64,000 nucleotides of DNA from Antitrichia curtipendula (GCA_951230915.1 OX579639.1:6386001-6450000), one strand, 5' to 3'; shown: positions 1-14,100, counted from the stretch's first letter. The notes: generated by a model from the letters alone, not told the origin. Numbers and translations: made by a program.

Positions 1-413
1 CGTGATCGCGGTTGTCAGCTGGTTTTGGGGCACGTCGTAAGTTATATTACTAATTTGGGGATTGACCGCCGAACAACTGCGGCTGCGCGGGCCGCTGAAG
101 TCGGAATTTGCTGCATAGTTGGGGCTGTTGGGCGCTATTGCAGCAATCTGATTGTGTAAAATTGATTGCGAAGATCGCCGATTGCTCGCGGGCTTTCAGT
201 TTGTATCGGCGCTTCTCTCGCACCGGCTCCGCAATCAGGCAGCCGCAGTTACCAACTGTGATTTTGCTCAAGCAGACTTTGACCAAAGTCGGTTTAGAGA
301 ATTCTAACCCCTATTTTAGAGTTAGCCCTAATCCCTGTTTTAGGGTTTGGCGAAAATAATTAAGGGTCCGTTCATATAGAGCCCTACACAAAGCCACAAG
401 CGAGAGCATGAGT
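1..413. other. GC-richer left edge, no gene identified
   Basis: Positions 1-330 are clearly richer in G and C than the spacer that follows, as promoters, UTRs and exons are elsewhere in this window. No reading frame here resembles a known protein, and no start-exon-donor arrangement convinced me. The piece could be the untranslated end or promoter of a gene lying mostly to the left of the window. Near 305-350 there are degenerate copies of CCCTAA/TTTAGGG, too irregular to be called telomeric. Confidence 0.4.
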
Positions 414-1032
414 AAAGGTAGTACGCTGTAAAAGTGCCCATCGTCTTCAAATGGACCCTATATTTAGGTATAAAATAAACTTCAAGTGGTCCTAAAATGG
501 ATATGTGACAGACTTTTAATGGACTGAAGATAAAGTGGGAACAACTTAAGGTGTGTTAAAGATCGCTTTAAGGTTTAAATGTGGATGGTTAAAGCATGTG
601 ATTAGGTTCATTTTTAAATGTAGTGATAGGTGGACATTTATGTATTTAAATAAGAAGTTAACAAGCCAACTACTTTATTGGAAGAATGCAAAATTTGAAA
701 TCGATTGGTTATTAGTATGGTCGCTTTAAGGACCCTTGCTTGTTACTTATTGCAAATCCCCATGCTTATTCTTGGTTTCCTCATCTCCCTTTATAGGCCG
801 CATGTGTGCTGATTTTGCCAGACCTACTGTCATAAATAGGTGCATAGAACCAAAAACTTTGAAAAATCATAACTAATTCAATATTGCTTGGAAAATTATG
901 AAATCACTTGTGTTAGATGCCGCATCCATTTATCTTTTTTTGTAAAGTAAGTAAATAATCTTACGATCTATAGAAGCCTATGAAAAAGGTGTAACAACCC
1001 ATAAATGGTCCCTTTTAGAGCATCCTACCTTA
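414..1032. mobile_element. Non-autonomous TIR element, TAAGGTAG family
   Basis: The left end begins AAAGGTAGTACGCTGTAAAA and the right end, read on the minus strand, begins TAAGGTAGGATGCTCTAAAA, so about 16 of 20 terminal bases are inverted matches, and similarity continues a little further inwards. No transposase is encoded in the roughly 620 bp. The right half (about 720-1032) resembles 36130-36463 base by base over most of its length. Together these suggest a small DNA transposon of the MITE type. No clean target-site duplication is visible, so the superfamily is open. Confidence 0.6.
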
Positions 1033-1577
1033 AGAGTTAAGACAAGACAATCCTTAAGACAAGACACCGTACCTTGGGTGGGTCGTAGACATAAATTAAT
1101 AGGAAAAGGAGAATCACATTGAATGTTTCAAGAATCTATATTATGCTTGTTTAAAAGTATAAAAATTAGAATGTTGGAATGCTCAAAAATATGAAAATTT
1201 GGTAAGGTGAATGAGCATGTATTTGAATAATGAAAAATGACTTGAAAATGATTGAAAGACTTGAAATTCCTAAACAAACAAATTACTTGGGGTTGACTCA
1301 AAAATAATTCATTTTGTCAACTATTTAAGTGTTGAAGTTAACTACAAGGTAGAATATTACTAGAAGTGGCTACATTCACTACAAAATATACATTCACTAC
1401 TACTTCATGTGTCAGGAATTTCTCCCACAATGACAATGAATACCATGAGGACAAACATTTACAATTGTCGTATATTTGAAATGCAACCAAATTTTTTTTA
1501 ACATAATTCTAATATTCTAAAAATAGTCATTTTAAATATAAATTTGGCATAAACCACTTACTTTTAGGGCTCTTGTT

Positions 1578-1633
<56 letters not shown>

Positions 1634-3400
1634 TCCAAATCTAATGAAATAATCAATAGCAATTGATAAGATGTTTTTTTCTAGCCTAGAAGTTCTTATA
1701 TACCTCCCACCATGTTCAATTACCTAATGCTTTTGCATTGATTTAAAATTACTTATGTTTTTACTTCATTTTTTGGATTGTTTGAAATGATTCCAAATTC
1801 TTCTACACAACTGTTATCTTCTTCATACCTTGGACGTAGCTCTATATATATTGTGGAGACCACAATTATTATTACATGAGTCCATGATTATGAGCGTAGG
1901 AGTCTACACACCTATGTTAGAGGGATCTATATTACAGAAATCTTCCATGATGGTAGACTATATATGTTATCGATACCTATATTATAAGTGTTTATGCTAT
2001 AAACATCGTTTATGATTATGAGAAATCTATTTATACATATATTCAAGGTTCATATCACTATAAAAAATTGGAGTTCTTTTTATGTTTAAGTTGATGGATT
2101 TTAGATGACATCAAATGTAACAACTTGTGTTTTTATGTCAACAATAATGTTCAACATAACATCAAGATGTTATATTGGATTATTTTATTAATTTTTAGGA
2201 ATAACATTTTGAAGGTGATTTTGGAGGGACAACCCTCATGGGGTCCTTGGGGCTAATCATCTTAATCTAAATGTGAAAGATTTATTCTGTCATTCCAATA
2301 AATATTACAAAAGCTGTAAGATTTTTTTTTTTTTTTTTCCAATTTTAATGTCAAACTGGTTAGCTAGATTTGTATTCTAAAAAAAGCATTTAAATAAATG
2401 ATTTGATTGTATAAACTCATGATTTCATGTCTATCAAAAAACGTTTGAATCATTCCATTCCAAATAACAAGGTGAAAGTTATGAAGGTAGAAAAAATATA
2501 TATAAAATGAACTTCTGAATCCAATTTTGAAAACTTTCAAATAAAAACAAAAATACATAATAATTTTGCTACATATTTAAATATTTTCATCGTTGAGATT
2601 AATAACTCTCAATTTCTTGTAAAAATTATTAGTGGTTTAGTTTTTTTTCTTCTATCAAATGCAACACTACCATCTAAAGGCTAGTTGAAAAAACTACTTT
2701 ATGAAGTTTAGGCACTTTGTACTTGCAATTGGTGGAGATTCTTATTTAGAATTTTGAGTGGATGTACTTGAACAAACTAACCAAAAGATCCTACATTTTT
2801 ACTAGTTTGAGAGTACATAGACGAAGATTTTAGCCTTGCTTTGGGTACAAGTAATTTAAAATAGTTTTGGACCTCAAAATACTACAATATTTAAGGAGTT
2901 AAAATACTAAGTGCATAGTATGAATTTGAAATAACTTACCATGGTCACCTTCTTTAGAATACAAGTCTTGCACTAATATCCTTGTATGACTCCCCTAATT
3001 TGTTTGTTTTTGAGCAAAAAATTGTTCAAACTAAGTACAAAAAATACACAAGAATATTAGGAACCTTCAAAATATTTGAGGGAATATGTATATATTTTTC
3101 TTTTCTCAACGAATTTAATTACTAAACTGCTACAAGATCTTAGGATCACTATTTTGGTATTCAAAATATCCAACAACACATGATGCTAATAGAACACATT
3201 TTTGGATGAATAAATGAATTTCTGTTTATAATTGCATATTTCATTCATGGGATGTAAACAACTTCATCACTTCAATAAAACTAGTGTACCCTATGCCATT
3301 GCCATAACCAAAATAAAAATAAAAATTACTTTCTAATTTTCTAGAATCTTTGAAATTCAATATCTTTTCTACTGAGTCCAAAGGTCACAAAACAAAGCCC
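1033..3400. other. AT-rich intergenic spacer
   Basis: No exon, RNA gene or conserved protein fragment was found on either strand. The stretch contains an (AT)n microsatellite near 1585 and a T-run near 2323-2338. From about 3400 towards 4095 the sequence becomes GC-richer and probably holds the 3' UTR and polyadenylation region of the TWD40-2 gene; the exact end cannot be read. Confidence 0.6.
1585..1628. repeat. (TA)n microsatellite
   Basis: An uninterrupted alternation of T and A of about 44 bases follows a short T-rich run. Such tracts are length-variable and usually neutral. Confidence 0.95.
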
Positions 3401-4095
3401 ATGCACCCTTGCTCATCGAGGGCTTTTCAACAATACCAAAAACGTGACCAGGGGACATACGGTCCCGGAGACCGGACGTAACAAGACAAAACAAACAAAA
3501 CAAAACGAACAAAACAAAATTAAAAACCTAACTTTAAGGTATGGATTGATTTCTACGCTGCTCAAATAACTGACACAACCAGGCTCCGACCCTTGCCTCA
3601 TTTTTCAATCAAGCTTCCTCACATGTAGCTTTTTGTCAATGCAAAGCCGAGCCTCCAGAGCCAATAGAACCCCCTCCCCGCAAGTATAAAGCTATAATAA
3701 AGACGGCCGTAGAATAGTTTCCACTTTCTAAACCTTCACATAAAAGGAGTGGCTCACTGTACTGTACAACCTTTTCTCTCCACTTTAATTTCAATAAGTG
3801 CCAACTTATGCACGTCAAATGAAAGGATGAAGCATTCCAAAAGAAAAGCAACCACCTAAAACCACCTGCAGGAGTTTCATTCATTTTCACATGATTCTTC
3901 GAGAAAATTAATGTACACCCTCTGTAGTGGATGCACATGCAAGTAAATTTGCATTATCGGCCATAATCTACGGCACATGTCCTGATGTGCTACCACACAA
4001 AGGATCCCTACCTAAATTAGTTCTACAAAAGCCCCTACACTGCAAAAGAATCATTGGAGGACTTCAAATAACCACTAATAAGATCAAAGGCCAAA

Positions 4096-7000
4096 TCATG
4101 TGAGAGATATCAACTCATTGTTACCATTAGATGGTGGAGTGCCAGCTCGCTGTGGTGCAGCGGACGAAGGTGCAATGGTAGAGGTCGAAGAGAGGTCCAT
4201 CAGAGCTGGGCCTGAAGCAGATTTAGGCAAGCCAGTTGAAGAAGAGAAAAAATCTCCAAGGGGTTGGGAACCAGGACCCGAAGTAGGGGTTGCGGGTTTC
4301 ATGGCCTTGAAACCGTCGAGGTCTGAGAAATCTGCTACAGGTTGGGATGATGGCTTGGCAACGAAAGGAGTCATTCCGAGGGTTTCAAAGCCCATCAACG
4401 GAGTCGGTTGCCCACCTGGAAATTGCGCGACTGGAGCACCTGGCTGAAAACCTAAAGGGGGAAACGAAGCTGCTGGCATTGGTTGAGGAGCCACTCCCAA
4501 GAGTTGGCCTTCAAAAGCCACTTGCGAACCCGGGAAGGAAACTGGCATAGTGGGTGTCACTGGAACGAGCTCATTGCCAAGCACTGCAGTTGAAGCCTCA
4601 GCAGGCAGTGGAGGTCCTTCAATTGCAAGTTGTCCTGGTTGAGGTGGAGGCTGAGGAGGGCCTTCAATTGCGAGTTGCTGTCCTGTTTGAGGTGCAGCTG
4701 GTTGAACGCCTTCAAGCATGAGTTGCTGACCCGGAGCTGGAAGAGCATTTTGCGGCATACCAGGAGGAGCTGGAAGAAGACCGGCGTTTAAGTTGACAGG
4801 CGGGGCAGCTACCTTCAATCCAGATGTTAATATACTAGGTGGTGCAACAATCTCAATGACTGGTTTTTTGGCTTTCTCTTGCTGTGGAGTAACTAAGCCA
4901 GGAACAGTACTGTTTTTGTCTGGGGTCGGAAGGGGTGCCTCCACAGGTCCCAGGAGATCTGCTCCAGATACTGGAGTAAGGTTCAGTGGCTTGGGTTTTG
5001 CTACATCACCAGCTCCATGGTTCTTCTGAATGACCTTATTCCATTGCTGCATGATTGTCTTAAGCGCCGGTCTTCCGTTCGACTGTAGAAACGAATCTCA
5101 AAAATGTGAGATACTGACCCAAAACGCTTATGACTAGTGTTACCTAGGCAAGAATAGATATCGACAGGAATCCCCACGAACAAATCTGCTAAATTCGAAT
5201 GTACCCTGTAATCTATCGTAACGAAACTTAACAAGAAGGCATTCTAAGCACAAGAGAACACACAAATATCTTCCTGGTTCAATTATTGAGTAGCCTGTTG
5301 ACTATCCAAAGCGAAGGTATGAAGTCTCCGTGAAACTACATGTAATTACTTACATGGGCATGAAGAGAAGCCTCGGCAAACATGCCAGTGTCCAACCAGA
5401 CCTTCTCCATGAGATTGGGGTCATTCAAGAGAGCAGCTGCCAGTGCTCCCTCACGGCCCTGTCCAGCAGACAACATAGTGTTGACTTGCACCTGCAAACA
5501 CCAAGCACAAATTGCGTAAGATCGGTACTGTCAATTGTAAGAAAAGTTTCACCAGTGAGTGTGCCGTGCTATCAAAGCTTTTCTTATTCAACATGTCAGA
5601 TACAGAGGTTGAAGTTGTTCTCTGGATAAACCAATATACATCAAATCTCACCTAATGGTCACCAGAAATGCAGGTCAGACTGAAGCCGCAATAGAAACCA
5701 AGCATGAAATCTAAAACTACATGAAGGCATTCGATAAAATGAACGAAAAGATGTCCCCTAGTCAGAGCTCCAGGATATTCAGCGAAGAAAACATACAGCC
5801 AATCTTGTCATCTCCCCATGGGTTGCCAACCGAAGTGAAAGTCCTCGGAGCTCATTTGGTTGAAGTGCTCCTTCCACGGCCCCTGCAGCTGCCAGTCTCT
5901 TCAAAGCTTGTCCAGCAATGTCAGCTTGTGCAGTGGCGTCAGCAGCATCAATCAAATCAAGAAATTCTCGAGCAAATTTCACTACTCCAAAAACTGCCTC
6001 AGCCTTGGCCTCTTGGCTGGCAGTGAGAGAAAGGACACCCATAGTTTCCGAGCTCAAATCAATATCCTGCCCTATACTACGGCTGTTGCTCAAAATAATG
6101 AGTGTCTGCAATGCTCGCTTCAAGTCTCCGCTTTGCATGGCAAGATCAAACTCCAATCTGACCAGAGCAAAAACATCAATAGAGAAATAAGAAATAAGAA
6201 CACGACCTTACATGCACAGCTTCCAAATTTGACGAATAAAAGTTAGTAACTATGAGCTAGTAACTCCAAGATAGTAAATCTTATCATGCGTGCAATAGGA
6301 GCAGTTCGCACTTACGGCAACCTAGACATCATTCCACTGCCGCACTCTCATAGTGAATTGTAAGATAAGCTCAAAGAACAATCACAGGTACACTACATTA
6401 AAGCTGAAGATAATGTGATAACCTCTTAGAAATTCCTGGCAAGTGCAGAGCTTCTGTCGCATAACCCATCCCAACCATGAAGTACGCCAAGTCGTCATGA
6501 TGCTCTCTACCAAGTCTAGCAGCCCTGTCATTCAACAAAGGGGAATACAAATCTTACTCCTACAGGTTAAGAGCACAGAACAGTGAAATAAGAAAGTCTA
6601 AACAGAATCCAAGACCTAAAGATGTTCATCGAAAAGAAAGAAGCGTAGCCAACTGTCAAAAAGTAAGGTGAGTATACCCTGAGTCGCCAATCGCATTGAA
6701 TCCACTATGTACATTTCAGGTGGTGAATTTGGGTGCACAATACCTTAACCCAAATTTGATATCACTGCAAAATCACCAAACTAATATTGCAAAGAAGACT
6801 CACCACTTAACAGCACTAACCGCATCTCCGTATGCAGCTAAGCATCGACACCGAATTCCTGGATGACTCAAAGCTATCGCGTGGGCTGTCATATACCTGT
6901 CCCGATGTGAGACAAATTTCAGTTCACAGTAGCAAAAATTTGTACTTATTTTATATTTCAGAGAGTCCAGACAAATGAACCCCAAATAATAAAGAGCTAA

Positions 7001-10000
7001 TTGACACTTCCCTTGTCCGTGAAGTGACCGGTCCTACTTGCTTGATGAGTAACGAACTGGCAAGCCTAAGTCAGGGTTCCACCAAAAGAAATATTAAAGA
7101 TCCAACCAGTTAAAAGATGGCACGTATTAAAACAATACCTGTCAACTAGCCAGAGCACACCATCCTTCACACCCACCACCACAAGAGGTCCAACTGGACG
7201 TTTCTGTTCTGGGGGCAACCTGGAAACTGCAACAGAAACACCTCCTCCGGCAACAACTGGTTCATTATTTACTCTACTTCCTTCCAAATCTTTCAGAGGA
7301 TTGGGGGCTTCTCCGTCAGTTTTTGATATCTTCGGCATTGACACGAAAGGGGGTACCGAGGGAGCAGTTTGGAATGAAGCAAGCCTCACCACCTGTAACA
7401 TTGGAGGCCGCAAAGCCATTCTGTCCATAATACTTACTGCCTTTGGTCCCTCGACAGTTAGCAATGCCAACTCATTATTCGATACACTTGCCTGAGCCCG
7501 CCTAGCCTTCTCTTCGTCCTTTCTCTTTTTTCTCTCAAGATCCAGAGCACTCACTCCCGCATCTACAAACACACACCTGCCAGACCAGTCAAGTCAAAAT
7601 GGGCAGAAAGTAGAAGCTCAACTTCACCATTGATCAATAAACATAAAGAAAGCCCAGCACAAACCAGATAGTTAGATTATTATTTTCAATAAAAAAAAGT
7701 CTTAATGGTCTGAAAACGCAGCATGATAGGCTCCAATAGAGAAAAAATTGACACGGGAGTCCAAAAAGTGCTCATCAGACAAGTCAATCCAACAGAATGA
7801 CCTAGCGTGCTCTTTATACCATTTAATTCAGAAAGCAACCAGATAGCAGTCAAGAATTCAAAACGTCTAACAAGGAAGTCGAGAGGCACTCACTCTATTG
7901 TGGTGGGTGTGGCTAAAAAGAGCTGGCGGCGGTGCCATATACCACCGGTTGCAGCTCCAATTGCCACATTTCCTAAGTATTGGTACTGCGGTCGCAGAGA
8001 TGAAATGACAATGTATTTCTGATAAGCAAGTGCGCAGTACTCCACAGTCTGATCCCAAGCACTCCACTCTGGTTGTGGCATCATCCCACTCACTGGCTTG
8101 AAAGTTTCCCAGCTGCAAGTCAAGCACATCTTCACATTATTCTAAGTTGGATAGCATACTCGTGAAATACATTTAAAAAGAGCAGCAATGGGAACACTTC
8201 AAAGAATTTAAAAGGATTCCAACAGCGGGGCTAGTTGAAAGAAATATAAACTTGCTCCCTGAGAAGAGCGTGCAGAGAGAAGCAAAGAGGTATGTGAAAG
8301 AGGACGGATTAACAACAAGGAGGACCCACTTGCAGAATTTAGGACTCAGCAAGATGGACACAAAATAGCGGCTACAGTTGAGCGCACAGTATAGAAACAA
8401 AAGATATTATTTGTTACTCAGCCTGATCATTAGTTGAAGATCATGCGAAACCCGTTGGAGCATACCTGTAGAGCTGGAAGTTTGACGGTGCTTCAGTAAC
8501 TTTGGTAGGGGAAACAGTAGAGTCTTCAAATGTGCCACTTGATCCTGTTGCTGCTGCTGATAATCCCAGATTAACAGTACTAGTTCGCCTTGGCATCTTG
8601 TATGCAACGCCCAGCAAGGCACCACCTTGCAGTCCTATGACCTGGTAGAAAAACAGGATGAGGGAGGTACTCTACGCGTAATGTAATCCAGAGACCAGAA
8701 TTGCCAATGGTTGAAAGGTCAGATATAAGCAACACGCATGCAGGTCAAATACGAAAGAAACCACAAACTCACTGGCTCGGATCGCTTATCAATGGACTTA
8801 GTCAAAAGATTCACACTTCCGTCGTCGAAGATAATGCGTATCTGCACAGTAGCAGCTGCGGCAGCTGCCTGAGCAACAGCTTGCGCCTGAGCAGCTGCAG
8901 CAGCTGCTTCCTTTGCTTTCCTAGAAGAGCCACCTTTGTGAGGGGGAGGGGGTCTTGGAACAGGAAAAGACTCGATCAATGCAAACCGCTCTTTGCAGGT
9001 ATCCCATGCAAAATGACGAGCAGATCCAGAATCAATCAGCTGCCAATCAGTAGTTCTGTAGACAGCGTACGATGAAGCATCTGGCCATACAACCGACACG
9101 TATCTGCCATTCACAGACAGGGGTGTCAGTTTGAAACCTTCCATGCATTCGTAATGCTCCTTAGACAGTTATTTACACCTACAAACTTTGAACACACTGC
9201 AGGCAACACCCCGAGAGCGAAATACACAGAGATTACAAAATGGTAGCAGGACATTACACACCATAAGAAAAAGAAAAGTTATAGAGCTCAGTAAATTTGC
9301 AAAGCAAGACCGAATCTTATCGGGTTCACAATGAATTTTTCGATGACTTTCGGACAGAATGCATGTGCTAAGATAGCGTGTACTTACTTTCCAGAATAAC
9401 TGCTGGAGAGAACAGAATATGAACCGTGACTTGCGGCCGTCACAGGCTTACGGCCCTGCTTTACCTGCACAATTTATAGCCCAACTTTCAAATGACCACC
9501 TAACATTCTTCAAATCGACACCTGAAGATTCGAAAACAACGGAGATCTTGAAATGTGCTCTACAACTAGTCCCCCTCAAAAGATGTTCAGCGCAGATATA
9601 CCTGCATCTGTGGCGTCTCTGGCGTTTCGTTCCGTGGGCGACCATTAAGCTCAATCAGAACACCAGTATTTGAAACAGTGGGGTTAGTAGGCGCGGCAAG
9701 CTGGAACGATAGTAACTTTATCTCCTTCTCACTGGCGAATGCGACGGAATGCTCTTTACTTCCAGGCGGGGTGACGAGAGGGACAGCAGCTGGCAGAGCT
9801 CGTGCATCAAATTCACTGAGAATGACCCCAAAATTGGTACCACTTGCAACTAAATGAGGTTGCAAAGGATGCACTGCCATACAGTAAGCCTGAATGGTAA
9901 AAAAGAAATTGACAAAATGAGTTCATGGCACTATTGTAAGGAAACAAGAGGTGCTGATTACAAGGCATTCAGCACAGAATGCATCCACAGAATTTTGATG

Positions 10001-13000
10001 AAAAAGAAGGGGAAGCAAAGGCAACGAGAGCATTGATGAGCAAACAGCTTCCGACGAGTATGAAAGCAGACTCGAAGCTCAATGAACACCACAAAAAGGT
10101 CAGTGCATAGCGCACAAGAACATAACCTTTAACTTTTTTCCTGACTGAAGCAATGACGGAGGAACTTGTGATGTTAAATCACAAAGCGGTCTGGTTGTAG
10201 CTCCGTATGCTGAATGCTCAATGGCCCTGAAGGAAATCGCACTAGTCATAAAGCACGTTCATTGCAGGTTCAGAATCTCCAGGCAGACAGCATGTCACAC
10301 TAGCTTGCCACGTATTCTTGAGTCTCATTAATAGACTGATATGCAACCTGCAAAATGACTTTCAGAGTTCTTACCAGATGTGAGGATCTTTGACACAAAC
10401 AAGAAGATCCAGATTGGGGACGCGAGGATGACACCAGGATGCTACACTATGGCAAGCCAACTTTGCAACTGGCTTGATGCGACGTAATTCCTACATCAAA
10501 AGACACAGAGGGCTAAGTTAGAACTCCCCAATACCCATAAAAGAGTTTCTCCACCAGGTAGTTCTCTCCCGCAACTCCGAACAAACCATGAAAGTCCATG
10601 AAGAATATAAGGTTTTGAAATATGAACCACTAAATCTATGCAATCATACTACTTACAAAAGAACCGCAATTCTATTATTAAGCTGCCAAAATCCCATATA
10701 AAAAGGACCAGGAGCACATAGCACATTTCAAATTGCACATAGTGACCAAGTCAACGGACTTGCCTTGAACGATTGCGTGTCCCAGATTGCTAAGGTCTTG
10801 TCTGCACCAATGCTAACAAGTTGAGGAGGACCTTCCTGCACCCTGGCAAGTTCTAGTGCATAAACCCCTCCATCATGAGCCTGCACCCTCAGTACCATGA
10901 TCCCGCCTTAGAACATTCTTGTCTCACTAACTAGGTCAATTATGTGAGAAAGACAATAGTACCCGACGACCCTGACCCTGACCCAAGACAGCCACCTTAA
11001 TGGTGAACACATTCCTGAAAAGACCTAACGACAGAATGCCTTAAAGTGAGAAGCTCAAAGTCAACTTGTGGAGATTGAGTACGAAAACAAACAACCTTGA
11101 CTGAGAGCTTGGGCGTTAGCTCCCTTGTTGCCTGGGGACCATCTACATTCCATAAACTCAATGTTCCATCATTGCCTCCAGAAACTAACATTGTCTGCAT
11201 AACCCAGTAGAACTCATGTCAGCTGCACAGCCGCCCAGAAAAAGAAATGATATACTGTACTCTGAAGATCCTACGATAAAATATTTCTCAATATCTACAA
11301 TGAAAGCATAATATAATCAAATGGTAATAAAATGAGGAAAATACCTCGCCTGATGAAGCCAAAAATGTCAGTAAGCATGCAACGGGGCCTTTGTGCCCAC
11401 TAATATATCGCCGCACAAGCTGTTACAAAAGTTGACAAGCGTTAGTTTATCTTTCTCTGAATTCTCCTCCTTTGAGATTGTCTATATGCGATTTGTAAAT
11501 AAGGTAACCAAAAGTTACAATAAAACGGCAGCAATAAAGTTGGCTGAATGGAAAGGATAATTACCTGCCACAGCGTCATAGAAAGAACCCTGATCACCCC
11601 ATCTGAACAGCCAAATGCAGCAATAGGGCCTTCCACAACTCCTGACCGTGGTAGAAACGCTACACTGCAATTCCGCAGTGGATTATAAGACCAGATATCA
11701 GCATGCAACACTTCAGCTAACTCTTCATACTGAATTAGAATTGCAAAGTCTACAGAGATGCATTTTTTATAATAAATGTTACCAAAGAGGAGATTTGCTG
11801 TCGAATGTGGTTCTGGGGACATCACGGGCACGCATGCTGACCAAGTCCAGAAATATGACTTTGTTCTCGCAACATACAACCAAGAAATGTCGCCCTTTGA
11901 TAGTCATGTGGCCACCCCCAATGTTCGGTTGCTGCTGGCCTGCGGTTATAGAGAGCTCCCCTGCGGCCGAGCGACTCATCCATGATTGCCAGAACCGAAC
12001 ATCATCGTCGTAGAAGGTAACATGCTTCACACTGCGGCACCAGAACGATACATCACTTCCTGATGTATTCTCAAGCCCTCACTGGTGTCATCATTAAAGA
12101 AAATGAGACTTTCACTTCCAGTTGTAGAAAATACTGCAGATATGTTATCCTTTGATATTGCGTTACTAAAGGTCAGATATTACTGCAAAGTAATCATTTT
12201 GATGTCTCGTAAACAAGTAAGTAGTTGGAAAGGATTAAACATGACACACAAAGGATTATGTGAGACGATTAAATAGTTTTAAATAGGGACACGTAACATT
12301 CTTCAAACCAAACTTCGTGACTCATGATGATTCATGATTCATCGGGTTCTAAAGGTGCAATCGTGCAGTGCAATAGACGGAAATTGATATTACCAGTTCT
12401 ACCATGATTTCAGTGATCTGTTTGTCAAAAGTCCTAAGACGTAAAGGGTGCAAACCTAGCACTAATCAAGGATGTTCTGAGGAGGGCTATCAAACAGTCG
12501 ACATCAATATAAAGAAATCTGACCTTCCACCCCGAATTGCCTCAGGACCTGCTTTCGATTTAGCTTCTGCAATAAACCAACGTGATCCGCATCAAAATAT
12601 TGAAAAACATGTAATTGCAGTCTTTTCGCTACTCATTGTCCAGAATTCTCCACGATGAATAGAACGTTCAGAGAAAATAGAGTGATCTAAAAGACTGCAT
12701 GCCCCAAAGCACAAAAGTAAGAAGCAGCACCAGCTTCGCCTTCTGCGAGCTTTTGAAGCTGAACCCCCACTAAACGACGTTCATCGACCCCCTTTACATT
12801 CACTTCATACACAACCTGCACCACACCAACTCTCAACACATCAATTGGCCTCACCTGACAATCCTCAATAATGTCAGAACCTAAAACGCAGAAAAGAATA
12901 CTAGAAAACAATAGAATTCTCATCACTGACTTGGTAAATACTCGTTTTCTTAGTAAATCTGAATCCTAAGCCAAAAGTAATGATTGCAGCGATATCGGGC

Positions 13001-13502
13001 GCTAAGAAAAGGTTGATCATGCCGTAAGATCAAACCTCTGAAATTAGAATTCAGCTGGATATTAAGATCGGATCCATCAGAAGTGCTTCTAATGCTACTG
13101 AGTAATTGTTAACCTTATATAGCAGGGTGTCGATACCGATTTCAGTATTCATTGATCCGGCGTACTGAGCCCGACCCAATCCTAACCTAAAACCTAGACG
13201 GATTGTCAGAACCCTCCATTCTCGAGCTGCTCGTCAAAGGGGAGTGCGTTTCACACTGCTAAATTACTAAATGCGGATAGAAATGTCAAAAGCGCTGTGA
13301 TCCAATGCATTTCTTGTTGTGTTCCTGAATTCACAAACCCTAGAAGCCAGGAGAGGAAGAAGGAACGAACCTGGCGATGTTCCCAGTCCCAAACCACAAC
13401 ATTATCACTCGCATCAGCTGTGACCAGCCACGGGTACGTCGGGTGCAGCAACAGCTTCACCACCTTGTCATTCGTGGGACGAAACGCCCGTAACCTCAAC
13501 AT
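4096..13502 (-). CDS. TWD40-2: TSET/TPLATE complex subunit TWD40-2, 21 exons
   Basis: Large WD40 protein of the plant TPLATE (TSET) adaptor complex, which drives clathrin-mediated endocytosis at the plasma membrane. The spliced product is 1441 residues; the Arabidopsis protein is of similar length. Order: WD40 propeller from residue 1 (MLRLRAFRPTNDKVVK, then TADASDNVVVWDWEH), a second propeller-like half with an Ala-rich helix near 555-580, an alpha-solenoid about 880-1130 (AISLNHPGIRCRC-like block, LEFDLAMQSGDLKRAL), and a Pro-rich disordered tail with AIEGPP repeats ending ELISLT. Exons, 5' to 3': 13502-13371, 12815-12731, 12566-12524, 12031-11783, 11664-11565, 11419-11345, 11194-11096, 10880-10764, 10490-10375, 10226-10127, 9889-9602, 9464-9388, 9103-8773, 8641-8466, 8112-7894, 7576-7139, 6896-6804, 6524-6423, 6157-5797, 5491-5354, 5082-4096. 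Every junction keeps phase and the stop is at 4096-4098. Orthology is from family knowledge; the exon chain is read directly. Confidence 0.95.
10491..10763 (-). other. GC-AG intron inside TWD40-2
   Basis: The exon ending at 10764 is followed by AAG|GCAAGT, a strong donor except that GC replaces GT. The acceptor is TTTGATGTAG at 10491. Both neighbouring exons join in phase 0 and match the expected WD40 sequence (AIWDTQSFK, then ELRRIKPV). GC-AG introns are a minor class in plants and usually have otherwise near-consensus donors, as here. Confidence 0.85.
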
Positions 13503-13532
13503 TGTGACCCCCTCTCTCTTGTGCTCACATAC

Positions 13533-13666
13533 CTAGCCCAGCAATCGCCACATTTCAGATCCCTCAATTTCCAACCAGCACTACCTGACTAGAAAAAAAC
13601 CCGATAAACCTCGCCATCCTCGCAGTGGAAACCCAATAAGCTTCGAAAGATGGAAAAAAGACGTAC
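13533..13666 (-). other. Probable 5' UTR intron of TWD40-2
   Basis: On the minus strand a CCAG|GTACGT donor at 13666 and a GGGCTAG acceptor at 13533 bracket 134 bases just upstream of the start codon at 13502-13500. The leader would then continue upstream to about 13850, where the DNA is GC-rich. This is inferred from splice-site quality only. Confidence 0.45.
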
Positions 13667-14100
13667 CTGGAAGACCAAGCCACGAGCAGCAACAGCTAAG
13701 GCCCTAAATGCGATCAAGCAAACCCTGTGCACACGGCGTTGAGCTTCAGAAGAGGAGCCGATTCACGAACACCTGCGAGCTGAACTCCGAATGCGCAAAT
13801 CGGTCGCGGCGACCACTTCCCCGGGAGATCCAGCAAGCAATCCCAGAGTGTACACTGCAATTAGAGTCTCACTGCTGACACCCTGCCCTCTAGACTCTTT
13901 GCCCACACTACTGTAACATGACCTCCACTAATTGCCGAATTTTTCGTCCGTCGTCCGTTCTGGGATCTTTCGTTCGTCGGAGTTGCTCTCGCACTCAAGG
14001 AATATGTACTTGCAAACCGAACATCAAGTTTGTTAAAAGAAAGTATTTCTAAAAACTGAGAGTTGGATTCTTGGAAAATTATTTTTCTTAAAAGAACATT

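Noticed and set aside
305..352. CCCTAA/TTTAGGG-like words suggesting an interstitial telomeric tract
   Set aside because: The copies are few, irregularly spaced and mutated; no consecutive perfect units.
8719..9144. Alanine-rich open stretch as a separate gene
   Set aside because: It is exon 13 of TWD40-2 (9103-8773); the conserved protein and phases on both sides place it within that gene.
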